DNA of 64,000 bases from JAGQYP01 sp041392305 (GCA_041392305.1 JAWKMJ010000016.1:1-64000); one strand, 5' to 3'. Shown: positions 24,998 to 34,352, counted from the stretch's first letter. Notes: a model not told the origin generated them from the letters alone. Translations and numbers: made by a program.

Positions 24998-26248
24998 ATG
25001 CGCATAATTTTAAGTATTCTTCTCCTTTTCATTTTTTCGTTTTCTCTGAAAGCTCAGGATACGACACAACACTATACACTGCAGTTTTCTAGCTCCAACA
25101 TCAAAATACTTTCAGATGCATATTTGCACTATGGAAGTAATTTCAACGATATCTATTCCATGTTTCGATACGACTCGACCTTATTTAATGAACGGTATAA
25201 CGATACCTGTTATATTAAAACAACTTTAAGAAGGGAATTTTTAAGTACTTCTCGTAAAGGAGAACTTGGCGATTATTATTATAGCATGGAATATGGTCTC
25301 CTTCCAGCTAAAATCATCCGAGTAAAGCTCAAAAATGAGAAGTTCTGGGCATTAGATATTGGATTTCGCAAATTCAAAGAAGATGAGGAGGTTTACCAAT
25401 TTGATGAATTTACAAGTCGAATTTTTGATGTTTTAATCTTCCCTAATATGCAAGACAAAAAAGAACTCAAGGAATTTTTGGACAAATATGAAATTGCAGA
25501 TCACAGAATTTATTATGATGCCTTGACGAATAGTTTTGAATTGGAATTAAAAACGAAAGACAATTTTATCAGAAAAACATTTTTTCCTTTTTATCCAAAA
25601 ATGGAAGACATGAATGACGTAGAAATTGCAGATATGAACTATGAGAAATTCAAAGAATATGCCATTGAATTAAGTCGAAAAGAGGATAAATTTAACCGAG
25701 ATCACATCAAAAATCTTGCACGCGTAAAAAGAGATCAACAGAAAATCTACGACAGAAGGTGGAAGAACTTTCAGAAACTTTATATGTCAGATGAAGAAAG
25801 GAGAATGTCTCAAGAAGATTGGATGGCCTATTATCATTTGATTATAGAGGATGAATTCCGGGCGGTCATGAACAGTGAACCTAAGAAAGGATTATTCGAC
25901 AGATATTTACATGAAATGGGGTACCGACTTAGTGAAATGGATCTTGTCAACCCCAATACTAATTTGTCGTTAAAATCAGAAAAAGGATTTGGACTTATTG
26001 ATGAGCTGATTTTGATTAATTTAAGCAAAATGTATTATGCTTATGCGCTCAATGCAGTTGCAAATAATTATCAGTTAAATTTTACCTCAGGTGACCGATA
26101 CGCCCTTTTAATCAAAACAAAAACTGGGGAATACGGAGTCATTACTACATCAATTCCTGAAAATAAAGAACTTGTAGAATTAGAATTCAAAGCAATATCT
26201 AAGGATCTTGTTTCTATAGAAATGATAAGCAAAAAAGCGGGATTGTAA
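24998..26248 (+). CDS. Secreted protein of unknown function
   Basis: This is a 416-residue protein with a signal peptide (MRIILSILLLFIFSFSLKAQ, cleavage after 'KAQ'). The mature part is mostly helical and very rich in Lys, Glu, Asp, Tyr and Met ('EERRMSQEDWMAYYHLIIEDEF'). I recognise no domain and see no T9SS tail or lipobox. The last about 60 residues look beta-rich ('YALLIKTKTGEYGVITTSIPE'). The ATG at 24998 lies right after a TTG and 14 bases after a perfect dyad. A sigma-factor gene follows 43 bases later. No function is proposed. Confidence 0.75.
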   Translation: MRIILSILLLFIFSFSLKAQDTTQHYTLQFSSSNIKILSDAYLHYGSNFNDIYSMFRYDSTLFNERYNDTCYIKTTLRREFLSTSRKGELGDYYYSMEYGLLPAKIIRVKLKNEKFWALDIGFRKFKEDEEVYQFDEFTSRIFDVLIFPNMQDKKELKEFLDKYEIADHRIYYDALTNSFELELKTKDNFIRKTFFPFYPKMEDMNDVEIADMNYEKFKEYAIELSRKEDKFNRDHIKNLARVKRDQQKIYDRRWKNFQKLYMSDEERRMSQEDWMAYYHLIIEDEFRAVMNSEPKKGLFDRYLHEMGYRLSEMDLVNPNTNLSLKSEKGFGLIDELILINLSKMYYAYALNAVANNYQLNFTSGDRYALLIKTKTGEYGVITTSIPENKELVELEFKAISKDLVSIEMISKKAGL

Positions 26249-26286
26249 CTTTTTAAATGCTCGTGTATTTAGAGTATAAAAAGTAA

Positions 26287-26294
26287 TAGTTTTG
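26287..26294 (+). promoter_or_regulatory. Bacteroidetes-type -7 element (TAGTTTTG) at the sigma-factor gene
   Basis: TAGTTTTG matches TAnnTTTG. It contains the TTG that would be the most upstream start codon of the sigma gene, so if this promoter is used, translation must begin further down, for example at the TTG at 26334. Confidence 0.4.
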
Positions 26295-26867
26295 ATAGCA
26301 TCCTTAAATAGAACTTACAGCAAAACTGATAACTTGGTAGAACAAGAGGCTATAGAAATTGATCTTGCAAAAAAAGATCCTGCCAAATTCGCTCCTTTGT
26401 ATGAAAGATATTTCCTGCAAATATTTAAATACATTTTCAAAAGGGTTGAATCTGAAGATCTGGCAAATGATATCTGTCAACAAACATTTATCAATGCTTT
26501 AACAAAAATCAAATCCTACAAGCATCAAGGACTTCCATTTTCTTCATGGCTCTATCGAATTGCACAAAATGAGATCAATCAGTTTTACAGAACACAGAAG
26601 CGGGCAAGAGTCGTGGAAGTGAACGATTCTGAATTACCCGAATTATTTGAAGAAATCGAGGTAGATACAAATGAAGAGCGTCGAATGATCCTGATTCGAA
26701 CAATGGAACAGCTTAGTTCCGACGAAATAAGTCTGATCGAAATGAAGTATTTCGAGAAAAGAAGTGGCCAGGAAATCGCTGAAATTTTAGATCTCAGTTT
26801 GGCCAATGTAAAAGTAAAACTTCACAGAACAGTGAAGAAAATCAAACAATTAATATCCGAATCATGA
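26292..26867 (+). CDS. RNA polymerase sigma-70 family (ECF-type) factor
   Basis: The frame encodes up to 191 residues. Region 2 spans about 38-105 ('LYERYFLQIFKYIFKRVESEDLANDICQQTFINAL', with the DLANDICQQTF core) and includes 'SWLYRIAQNEINQFYR'. Region 4 spans about 130-188 ('DEISLIEMKYFEKRSGQEIAEIL', a helix-turn-helix continued by 'LANVKVKLHRTVKKI'). There is no ATG near the start. TTG at 26292 or at 26334 is the likely initiator, and a -7 element overlapping the first favours the second. The last four bases overlap the next gene (ATGA), which is probably its membrane-bound regulator or co-expressed target. Confidence 0.88.
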   Translation: MIASLNRTYSKTDNLVEQEAIEIDLAKKDPAKFAPLYERYFLQIFKYIFKRVESEDLANDICQQTFINALTKIKSYKHQGLPFSSWLYRIAQNEINQFYRTQKRARVVEVNDSELPELFEEIEVDTNEERRMILIRTMEQLSSDEISLIEMKYFEKRSGQEIAEILDLSLANVKVKLHRTVKKIKQLISES

Positions 26868-28405
26868 CCAATATAAAATTTGAACGAAATAGAAAAATGC
26901 CTTCAGATCAGGAATTGCTGAAGCATAAGAATTTTGACACGGTCCTTAAAGGATATCAAGCTGGAAGTGCACCAACAAAATGGTTTAATTCTGCCAAATT
27001 GTGGGGAGGAATTGTAGCCACCGCATGTATTGCTGGAGTGGGGCTCTATCTCTGGACAAGTTCTAGTTCGAATGACTCCAAATCTGAGCAAACATCAATA
27101 GAAGAAAATTCGACAACAGAGATGTTGAACCAGGATCTAAGTGAAATTTATCAATCTCATACTGAACAATTTGACATTGACCCATCAAAAGACACGATTC
27201 TCATCACTGCAAATGGTAGTATCATCAACATTCCTGCCCATGGATTTGACACAGAATGTAAGTCGGTAAAAATCAAAGTAAATGAGATCGATGACCCAAT
27301 CAAAATGTTCCAATCCAAAATTGATATGGGCTACGATTCTGCTGGAACAAAATACCATTTCGAATCAGCAGGAATGATAGAAATCCGGGCATTCGGAGAG
27401 GGCGAAGAGATTCAATTGGCTCAAGGAAAAGAGGTGAATATTGCTTTAGTAACCAATACAGTTGAACCATCATACAATCTTTATCATAAAACTGAGGATA
27501 ATTGGGACTACCTTGGCGATGCCAACACAATTTTTCATCCAGAAACTATAGTTGAAACGAATCAAAACACCGAAAACACAGTTCAAAGCGAAAATATTGT
27601 TGATTCAAAAAAGGAAATAGTGAAAGTTGGTAAATTGAACCCCCACTACCCGACCTTTGATGTAGATGTGACTAGTCATAGTGAGTTAAGTACTTTTAAA
27701 GGACTTGTTTTTCAGGTAGACCCAAGTGAGCAGGACTTTCAAGAAGACTTCTATTTGGTTTCTTGGGACAAGATTACTCTTGACAAAACAGAGAACAATT
27801 ATTACATCAACCTGGCTCGAGGAGGAACTAAATACCGCTTCAAAGTGAAACCTGTGTTGAATCAGAAAGATTATCAAAACTATTTGGCAAAAAATAAAAA
27901 TTCTCAAACCTTTTATGATCAAATGTCCAACAGACAAAAGCAATATAAACAAGAATTCAAACAGCAAAATTTCGTTTTCGACTACGATAAAAAAGCACAG
28001 TCCTACATGGTTTCCAATGCAGTCAATCAGGAAGTAAAATATATGGTTGCGGCTAAATCACGAAGGCTATTTGGAGTGCAAACTCTAGGAGTGATAAATT
28101 GTGATCATGTTTTACCGGAAGCCATCAAAGATCAAGTTGAATTGGCTCAGTTTTTCTATAAAAAAGGAAATGAATCGATGACACCGGAAGTGACTTATGT
28201 TATTATTCCGGGTATAAACACCCTTTTTACTTTTGAAGGAAATGGAATGAAGTATTATGCTAAAGAAGGGAAGACGAAAGTCTGGGTCATTATCGATGGA
28301 AAAATTGGGATAGTAAATGAATCCCAAAAACAAAACTTTGAAACAGTTGCTTTGTACGACGCCAAACAAGGTATCTCAAAAATTGAAGAGTATTGTTCTA
28401 ACTAA
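26864..28405 (+). CDS. Membrane protein co-encoded with the sigma factor; possible anti-sigma factor
   Basis: This is a 513-residue single-pass protein. About 45 cytoplasmic residues ('SDQELLKHKNFDTVLKGYQ') precede a transmembrane helix (about 46-67, 'LWGGIVATACIAGVGLYLWT'). The rest lies outside the cytoplasm: residues about 105-220 are beta-rich and resemble a ZU5-like module ('ANGSIINIPAHGFD', 'FESAGMIEIRAFGEG'), followed by acidic linker and a further globular part. This topology (short inside, long outside) is that of membrane anti-sigma factors, but no known anti-sigma motif is seen in the short cytoplasmic part. The four-base overlap with the sigma gene supports coupled synthesis. Confidence 0.7.
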   Translation: MTNIKFERNRKMPSDQELLKHKNFDTVLKGYQAGSAPTKWFNSAKLWGGIVATACIAGVGLYLWTSSSSNDSKSEQTSIEENSTTEMLNQDLSEIYQSHTEQFDIDPSKDTILITANGSIINIPAHGFDTECKSVKIKVNEIDDPIKMFQSKIDMGYDSAGTKYHFESAGMIEIRAFGEGEEIQLAQGKEVNIALVTNTVEPSYNLYHKTEDNWDYLGDANTIFHPETIVETNQNTENTVQSENIVDSKKEIVKVGKLNPHYPTFDVDVTSHSELSTFKGLVFQVDPSEQDFQEDFYLVSWDKITLDKTENNYYINLARGGTKYRFKVKPVLNQKDYQNYLAKNKNSQTFYDQMSNRQKQYKQEFKQQNFVFDYDKKAQSYMVSNAVNQEVKYMVAAKSRRLFGVQTLGVINCDHVLPEAIKDQVELAQFFYKKGNESMTPEVTYVIIPGINTLFTFEGNGMKYYAKEGKTKVWVIIDGKIGIVNESQKQNFETVALYDAKQGISKIEEYCSN

Positions 28406-28415
28406 GACAATGTGA

Positions 28416-28452
28416 AATCCCGGTTCAATGATCGAATCGGGATTCTTTTTTA
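28416..28452 (+). terminator. Intrinsic terminator after the sigma/anti-sigma pair
   Basis: AATCCCG (28416-28422) pairs with CGGGATT (28438-28444), followed by C and a run of seven T residues. It separates the plus-strand operon from the convergent methyltransferase gene. Confidence 0.75.
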
Positions 28453-28468
28453 GAGAGAATTAAGGTCG

Positions 28469-29035
28469 CTACTTATTCGAACACTGATAAACAAAAGCGG
28501 GAGGCAAATTGATGGCAGTGAAACTGATCTTCATGTTTCTAAAATGTTTTTTCAGTAGCTTCTTAGCGTTCAAGGAATACTGAAACTGAACATAAATCCC
28601 TTGATCTGATAATAGCTTCTCAGAAACCCTCATGACTTCTTTTTTAATTGGCTTGGGTATTACGGCCAAAGGGAGACTACTTAGCACAACATCCGCGTGG
28701 TGGTAATTATCAAGATTTAAAAATTCCTCTGCTTTTGAGGCGGAATCGTGAAATATTTTGACCCTTGGATCCTTTATTCTGGCAGCTAATGCATCATAAA
28801 AAACCTCATTCAGTTCAAAAACATATAAAACGGAATTTGAGTTCATTCTTTTGATAATCTCATCTGTAAAAACGCCAGTCCCCGGACCGTATTCCACAAT
28901 CACAAGATCTTGATCAAAGTCGATCCCAGACAACATCTTATTGCATAAAAACCTAGAACTAGGAGCCACAGCACCCACTACTTTCTTCTCACTTAAATAC
29001 TCCTTGAAAAATTTTTTACTTGATGCTTTTGACAT
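28469..29035 (-). CDS. SAM-dependent methyltransferase of the PmtA/KsgA-like class
   Basis: This is a soluble enzyme of 188 residues. The N-terminal 'FFKEYLSEKKVVGAVAPSSRFL' followed by the SAM loop 'VIVEYGPGTGVFTDEI' (about residues 43-58) is typical of bacterial phospholipid N-methyltransferases (PmtA, Rhodobacter type) and of KsgA-like proteins. The motif 'VVLSSLPLAVIP' occupies the place of the usual catalytic 'NLPY/SSLP' and is of the PmtA kind. The likely role is methylation of phosphatidylethanolamine, but the acceptor is not proven. It starts two bases after the stop of the dihydroorotase-like gene, in a three-gene operon. Confidence 0.78.
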   Translation of the reverse strand: MSKASSKKFFKEYLSEKKVVGAVAPSSRFLCNKMLSGIDFDQDLVIVEYGPGTGVFTDEIIKRMNSNSVLYVFELNEVFYDALAARIKDPRVKIFHDSASKAEEFLNLDNYHHADVVLSSLPLAVIPKPIKKEVMRVSEKLLSDQGIYVQFQYSLNAKKLLKKHFRNMKISFTAINLPPAFVYQCSNK

Positions 29036-29037
29036 TT

Positions 29038-30297
29038 TTATTTTTGCAGTGATAATACTCCTTTATTGATCAATCCGATGGCTTTACCTTTAAGTTTTTG
29101 CCCCAATAAAGGTGAATTCTGTGATAAACTAATATTTGATTCTTTTGTGTATTCCCATTCCAAGTCTGGAACGAAAAAAGTTAAGTTGGCATCCACACCT
29201 TCTTTGATTTCTGGTGCTTCCATTCCTAAAACTCTCCTTGGATTCTTCGTAAAGGTATCGATGATTTTGTCCAACTGATCTACTCCAAACACATCTAAAA
29301 CAGAGGAAAAGAATGTCTGAATCCCTATGATTCCAAATTCCGCCAAATCAAATTCCAAATCCTTAGACTCTTTATCCTGAGGATTGTGATCCGAGCAAAT
29401 ACAATCAATAGAACCATCTAAAACACCTTTTTTAAGGGCATCCTGATCTTTTTTTCCTCGAAGTGGAGGAAATATTTTCAGATTGGAATCAAATCCTTCA
29501 ACATCCGTATCAGTGAACTGTAAATGATGAATGCTTGTATCTGAAGTCAAATTGGATTTTCCTTTTTTGTAATCCTTGATCTCCTGAACCGAATCAGCAC
29601 AAGAAACTGAGGTTAAATGCAATTGACCATTTGTGTATTTCAGTAAATCAATATCTCTTTTTACTCGAATGATCTCAGAAATGTCCGGAATTCCTTTTAG
29701 TCCGGTGAGCACACTTGATTTCCCTTCATTTATCTGTCCTTTTCCAGCCAAAGAAGAATCACTTGCTAAATCAAAAATGACAGAATCGAAGTTATTGGCG
29801 TATAAAAGGGCTCTGTATAATATTCCTGAATTCAGAGGTTTATCATCACAAAATGCTCGAGCACCTGCTTGCGACATGTCATACATCTCTGCTAATTGCT
29901 CTCCGCCTGCATTATCGGTTACCGATCCAATTGGAACGAGTTCAACAGGTGATAAATTCGACTTGCCAATCAAATATTCTACTTGTCCCTTTGAAGAAAT
30001 TGGTGGATAGGTGTTTGAAACAATTCCTACACCTGTGAATCCCCCGAATTCGGCCGCAGACAAACCTGAATCAATGGATTCTTTATGTTCCAAGCCAGGA
30101 TCACAAAAACGAGCTCTCAAATCAAACCAACCTATGGAAACGTGTAAGTTTGGGTGTTCAACTACCTCATCTGCGTCTTCGGAAATTTTATCTTGAATAG
30201 AAATGATTTTTCCATTTTCAATAAGAATATCTTTTATCCGACCTTTGTATTCCGATTCGTTATCGACAATTTTGGCTTGTCTAACTAAGATTTTCAT
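29038..30297 (-). CDS. Dihydroorotase-family protein lacking the HxH metal site
   Basis: This is a 419-residue amidohydrolase-fold protein clearly related to dihydroorotase ('IGWFDLRARFCDPGLEHKE', 'GGFTGVGIVSNTYPP', 'CSDHNPQDKESKDLEFDLAEFG'). Active dihydroorotases carry a DxHxH metal motif where this protein reads 'FDLRARFCDPG', so the two histidine ligands are absent, while the later DHNP motif is kept. It is therefore probably non-catalytic or altered, like the PyrX-type partner of aspartate carbamoyltransferase. Many Bacteroidetes carry a similar copy annotated pyrC. No other pyrimidine gene is adjacent. It overlaps the upstream BatA-like gene by four bases (ATGA). Confidence 0.82.
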   Translation of the reverse strand: MKILVRQAKIVDNESEYKGRIKDILIENGKIISIQDKISEDADEVVEHPNLHVSIGWFDLRARFCDPGLEHKESIDSGLSAAEFGGFTGVGIVSNTYPPISSKGQVEYLIGKSNLSPVELVPIGSVTDNAGGEQLAEMYDMSQAGARAFCDDKPLNSGILYRALLYANNFDSVIFDLASDSSLAGKGQINEGKSSVLTGLKGIPDISEIIRVKRDIDLLKYTNGQLHLTSVSCADSVQEIKDYKKGKSNLTSDTSIHHLQFTDTDVEGFDSNLKIFPPLRGKKDQDALKKGVLDGSIDCICSDHNPQDKESKDLEFDLAEFGIIGIQTFFSSVLDVFGVDQLDKIIDTFTKNPRRVLGMEAPEIKEGVDANLTFFVPDLEWEYTKESNISLSQNSPLLGQKLKGKAIGLINKGVLSLQK

Positions 30298-32357
30298 GTA
30301 CGCGTTTTCAAAAATTTAATCAGAAGGATCTCAATAAGAATAAAGATCAGTCCCAAAATTAACAGAATTCTCCAGTATTCCTTTGATTTATTTAATTCAA
30401 TTTTGAAATTATCTGAACTTTCTTTGACATCGATAAAATCCTTTATCCCAATTCCTTTTTCTTTCAGTGCCTTTTCAATTTCATCCTTAGAATAAAACTC
30501 CAGAATAGACTCATCTCGATTAAAATTCAAAGCAATTTTCCCTAGCATTTCATCCGCCTTGATTACATTGAAATATCCCTGAACCAATTCTGTTGTTGCC
30601 TCCCCTTGTCCCAAGTAGATCATTTCTTCATTCCAGCGCTTCTGAGACATTGGAATAATATCAATCCCTTCTTTTTGATTAACCAAATGAGCAGGATCCT
30701 GACTACCACTATTGCAAGGAAAACGATATTGCTCTTGATCTCCAATAAAGGCAAAAAGAGGGTTACTTCTCACACTCATTTCTCCTATTCTTAGAAAGAT
30801 TCCAATAAAAATCGAATGCTTAGGAAAATTGGAAAAAGACTCTTCCAAAGGAACGGAAGAGAGATATATTCGTCCTGGACCTGACATTTTTCTTACAAAA
30901 AAAGGTTTCCCATTGGAGAAATCTATCAAAGAAACAAAATCAGAAGCTGAGTTAGTATTGATCTCGTAATGCCTAGTTACTTCAGGTAAATTCAAGTTTC
31001 TAGGAATTCGCTTAAAAACCCCATTAAATAGAGCATCTTCTGCATTTAATTTTGATAATCGGGATGTCGAGGAATCTCTTTTAGCCAAAATGGGCATTTC
31101 AAGTACTTGCAGTAGTTCGTTTATCGAATTAAATTGTGGGTTTTTGCCTGGAATTAATGCAATACTTCCTCCATTATTATAAAATTCCTGAAGGTTTTTG
31201 ATGAGACCTGAGGAAACAGATTCTATGTTATTCAAAATAACCAAATCATTCTTGAATAATTCGTCTTGACTCACCGTCTGGATATTCTCTGAAGTTACTT
31301 TGTAGTAAGTATCTAATCCATAAAGCTTTTCTAGATATTTTGGAGCAGAAACATTTCCATTAAGAATCAGAACTTTTACATTTTCAAGAATTTCATAAGT
31401 AAAATAGAGTTCGTCATCATAGAAAATTTGAGAATCTTCCACCTTTACTTTTCCGGTTCGAACGCCTATACCCTTAGCATCTGTAAAACCAAATGTCTCA
31501 ACAACGAATGAATTGGCAAGAATGTCCACATTTGTTTCGCGGCTGTTGTCTTCCGTTTCCAAACTCACTTGAACCGAAGTTAAATCTTCATTTGACGAAT
31601 TTTGGACTCTAAATTTCAGTTCCAATTGCGTTCTTCCTTTGCTCAAAGGAGTTTCAAACCAAACCGAATCGACAAAGACATTGGCCTTTTGCATAGCATT
31701 CAATTTCAGAACACTTACATTACCTTCCTCTCGAATCTCCTCAAAATCAGAAGAAGTTTTCTGAAAATCTGAAATCCAATAAAAATGAAGATTGGCCTCT
31801 CCTTCTACTCTCTCCTTTTTTAAAGCTTCATTCTGAAAACTATAGACAGAGGAAAGCGTTCTATACACTGGACTAGACTGAATTTTATAAACCTCGTCGA
31901 TCGCCTCTTGCTTAGACAAAATACGCCTCTGCTCCCCAGCCAAGTTATTCGATATTATCTGAAAACGATCATTATTGGTATACGAATTAATAATACTCTC
32001 CGCATATTCTTTCCCCATATTCAAAAGGTCTCCACTTTCCCCAATGGCATTCATGGAAAAAGAATTATCAACGTAAATAGAAACGATATTGGTGAGTTGA
32101 ATATCTTCTTTTGCATCCTCCGGAATATAAGGCTTGGCAAATGCTAAGATCAGAAAAGACCAGGCTAGAAGTCTGGCAAACAAAATCAATAAATGCTTTA
32201 GTTTTGATCTGGATTTTGTTTCTTCTTTCACCTCCTTTAGAAAGGAAATGTTGGAAAAATAAACCGTCTTAAATTTCCTGAAATTGAAAAGATGAATAAG
32301 GATCGGAATGATCAGAATGAAAAAGGTCCATAAAAATTCCGGATATGCAAATTTCAT
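30294..32357 (-). CDS. BatA-like N-terminal, vWA-like membrane protein
   Basis: The protein has 687 residues. The N-terminus has the BatA/aerotolerance-type signature: 'FAYPEFLWTFFILIIPILIHLFNFRK', two helices (about 8-25 and 56-76), then 'AKPYIP'. A degenerate von Willebrand A domain follows (about 85-200) with 'VDNSFSMNAIGESGD' as its metal-site loop. A long extracytoplasmic region with a glutamine-amidotransferase-like segment (about 330-420, 'VLILNGNVSAPKYLEKLYG') comes next, and a C-terminal helix (about 662-682) ends the protein. Such proteins are found in Bacteroidetes without a defined role. It heads an operon with the dihydroorotase-like and methyltransferase genes. Confidence 0.82.
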   Translation of the reverse strand: MKFAYPEFLWTFFILIIPILIHLFNFRKFKTVYFSNISFLKEVKEETKSRSKLKHLLILFARLLAWSFLILAFAKPYIPEDAKEDIQLTNIVSIYVDNSFSMNAIGESGDLLNMGKEYAESIINSYTNNDRFQIISNNLAGEQRRILSKQEAIDEVYKIQSSPVYRTLSSVYSFQNEALKKERVEGEANLHFYWISDFQKTSSDFEEIREEGNVSVLKLNAMQKANVFVDSVWFETPLSKGRTQLELKFRVQNSSNEDLTSVQVSLETEDNSRETNVDILANSFVVETFGFTDAKGIGVRTGKVKVEDSQIFYDDELYFTYEILENVKVLILNGNVSAPKYLEKLYGLDTYYKVTSENIQTVSQDELFKNDLVILNNIESVSSGLIKNLQEFYNNGGSIALIPGKNPQFNSINELLQVLEMPILAKRDSSTSRLSKLNAEDALFNGVFKRIPRNLNLPEVTRHYEINTNSASDFVSLIDFSNGKPFFVRKMSGPGRIYLSSVPLEESFSNFPKHSIFIGIFLRIGEMSVRSNPLFAFIGDQEQYRFPCNSGSQDPAHLVNQKEGIDIIPMSQKRWNEEMIYLGQGEATTELVQGYFNVIKADEMLGKIALNFNRDESILEFYSKDEIEKALKEKGIGIKDFIDVKESSDNFKIELNKSKEYWRILLILGLIFILIEILLIKFLKTRT

Positions 32358-32474
32358 TGATGAATGCTACAGTTTTCGGTTTACCGTTCGAATATAAAAC
32401 TTTTTATCAGTTGATAGAACTAATAATTGTTAAAGGCTAAAAAGAAAACGCAAAAATTAGAAAACTGGTATACG

Positions 32475-33347
32475 CTACTTGATCGGATATTTTTTGATCA
32501 CTTCGCCATTGTCGCAATGCTCTATAGAAATACCATCAAACTCCGGCGTTACGGATTGTCCCATTAAGTTATAGCGTCCTATCAATTTGGGCAGACCCGC
32601 AGACTTATTATTAATGGAAATCACATCGGAATATTCCTCGACTCCATCAAAATCCACCGATTTTAAACGGTAATAATTAATAGTATTTGGCTCAAATTCC
32701 AGATCTTCTACCTGGTAATCAAGTTGAAAGGAAGAGTTACCTGCCCCATTTACCAAAGTCAATGTTGCATAATCAAAACCATTGGTAGTTCTTTCTAAAA
32801 TAAAATAATCGTTGTTGATTTCTGTTTCCGTTGACCAGTAAAGAATGTTTTTGTCATCTATATTTTCTCCGGAAAATGACTTTAATCGAATACTCAAGGA
32901 AGTTACAACTGGAGGAACTGTTCCAAAAGTGGTTCCAGATTGATCTCCATCTCCTGCTTTCCATTCTTGAGAACCACAAATCTCGAGAAAGTTAGAATTT
33001 CCATTTGTTCCATTTGCAGTCATTAACCCACCTGAAGAAATTGCCACTCCTGAACCACAAGGAAGCCTTAATTTTGGTCCAGTACCAGGAAAAGAGAGTG
33101 TACCATGAATAATTACAAAAATTGGTGAGCCGCAAATCCTGTAATCCGCTTGTCCAGTAATTTCTACTATGTCACCACCCAGAATAATAATCGTATCACC
33201 ACATCCGGGAACACCTTGTGGATTCCAAGTTGTTCCAATTTGCCAATCACCTCCACCTGTACCATTTGAATAAACGATACCAGCATTCAATTCACTCCCA
33301 ATAATTAAGTAAACAGTTACTAGTAAAAGGTGTAATAAATTCTTCAT
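32475..33347 (-). CDS. Secreted protein with T9SS-type C-terminal region
   Basis: This is a 290-residue exported protein (signal 'NLLHLLLVTVYLIIGSELNAG'). Residues 25-140 form a small Gly/Cys-rich beta domain with 'GDTIIILGGDIVEITG'. Residues about 155-245 form a fibronectin-like unit of the kind that precedes T9SS tails ('WSTETEINNDYFILERTTNGFDY', 'INYYRLKSVDFDG'). The last 30 residues ('RYNLMGQSV', 'GISIE', 'NGEVIKKY') match a T9SS sorting-domain pattern. It should be exported across the outer membrane and attached to the surface. It is a relative of the protein at 33429-34352 in its C-terminal half only. Each has its own short upstream spacer. Confidence 0.78.
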   Translation of the reverse strand: MKNLLHLLLVTVYLIIGSELNAGIVYSNGTGGGDWQIGTTWNPQGVPGCGDTIIILGGDIVEITGQADYRICGSPIFVIIHGTLSFPGTGPKLRLPCGSGVAISSGGLMTANGTNGNSNFLEICGSQEWKAGDGDQSGTTFGTVPPVVTSLSIRLKSFSGENIDDKNILYWSTETEINNDYFILERTTNGFDYATLTLVNGAGNSSFQLDYQVEDLEFEPNTINYYRLKSVDFDGVEEYSDVISINNKSAGLPKLIGRYNLMGQSVTPEFDGISIEHCDNGEVIKKYPIK

Positions 33348-33428
33348 CCCAGAATTTTAAACGCATTAAATATACAAAAGGTTGCTATTTGTACTTTTTT
33401 GACTACCTAAAGATAGGGTGAAAATTAT

Positions 33429-34352
33429 TTACTGAAATCTTTTTGTTGTAGATCCATCAGATTTGTAGTCAATGACGATGCCTTTATAAAGTTCATTTAC
33501 AGGCTGACCAAGAAGATTCACGGTCCTTAAAACATGAATTTCTGTTTCTTTATTGTCAACTGAAATTAGATCAAATGTCTCTTTTTTGCCATCAAAATCA
33601 ATTTGGGTAAGACGATAATAATTAATAACTCCTCTTTCATAATCCTGATCTAGAACGTTATAATGTAATTCCTGAGACGAATTGCCTATTCCTTCCACAA
33701 CTTTGACCATCTGAAAACTTGTCCCGTCACTAGTTCTTTCCAAATTAAAATGTGAATTATTAATCTCAGAGGCTGTTGTCCAACTAATTAAATTTTGTCC
33801 TTCTTTTTTTTCAGCCTTGAATTCAGTAAGTTCAATAGGAAGCACCACATTACAGTCCACAGTGAAGTTTGTAAGTTTGAATCCTGAATAAACCACACTA
33901 TAATCGGATTGGAAATTGAACATAAAATAAACTGTTGTTCCAGTTGTAATTGCTGGGTACGACCATGTAACTCCAGCACCTGCATTTCCAGTCAACCCCA
34001 CTCCAGCTCCAAGAATATTAATCCAGTTCACTCCATCGTATGAGTAATACAGATACAAAAAATCGTAGCCATATTCAGATTCTCCGGCTATATCAATAGT
34101 CGGAATAACAGTACTTGCGTTGCTGCAAGTAAGATCAATTGGGCCAGAAGTATAATAACTATCTGTGAAGCTACTGTAACTATTATTGCAATTCGTAGTG
34201 ACAGCTGAGCACCCCCCTCTCCATCTTAATACATTATCACTAGAAGTCCATCCAGGATTCACTCCAGGAGTCCAACTGTAAACATTCTGGCCATAGCTAA
34301 GAATGGAAAAGCTTCCTATTATAGCCAAAAATAAAATCCTTAATAGTTTCAT
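33429..34352 (-). CDS. Secreted protein with T9SS-type C-terminal region
   Basis: The protein has 307 residues with a signal peptide ending 'IIGSFSILSYGQ'. The N-terminal 150 residues are rich in Ser, Tyr, Trp and Thr with jelly-roll-like spacing ('DFLYLYYSYDGVNWINILG', 'GTTVYFMFNFQSDYS'). The C-terminal half repeats the fibronectin-like unit seen in its neighbour ('WTTASEINNSHFNLERTSDG', 'INYYRLTQIDFDGKKE') and ends in a T9SS-like tail ('TVNLLGQPV', 'GIVIDYKSDGSTTKRF'). Its ATG at 34352 shares one base with the stop of the upstream small gene (TGATG), so the two are coupled. Confidence 0.78.
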   Translation of the reverse strand: MKLLRILFLAIIGSFSILSYGQNVYSWTPGVNPGWTSSDNVLRWRGGCSAVTTNCNNSYSSFTDSYYTSGPIDLTCSNASTVIPTIDIAGESEYGYDFLYLYYSYDGVNWINILGAGVGLTGNAGAGVTWSYPAITTGTTVYFMFNFQSDYSVVYSGFKLTNFTVDCNVVLPIELTEFKAEKKEGQNLISWTTASEINNSHFNLERTSDGTSFQMVKVVEGIGNSSQELHYNVLDQDYERGVINYYRLTQIDFDGKKETFDLISVDNKETEIHVLRTVNLLGQPVNELYKGIVIDYKSDGSTTKRFQ

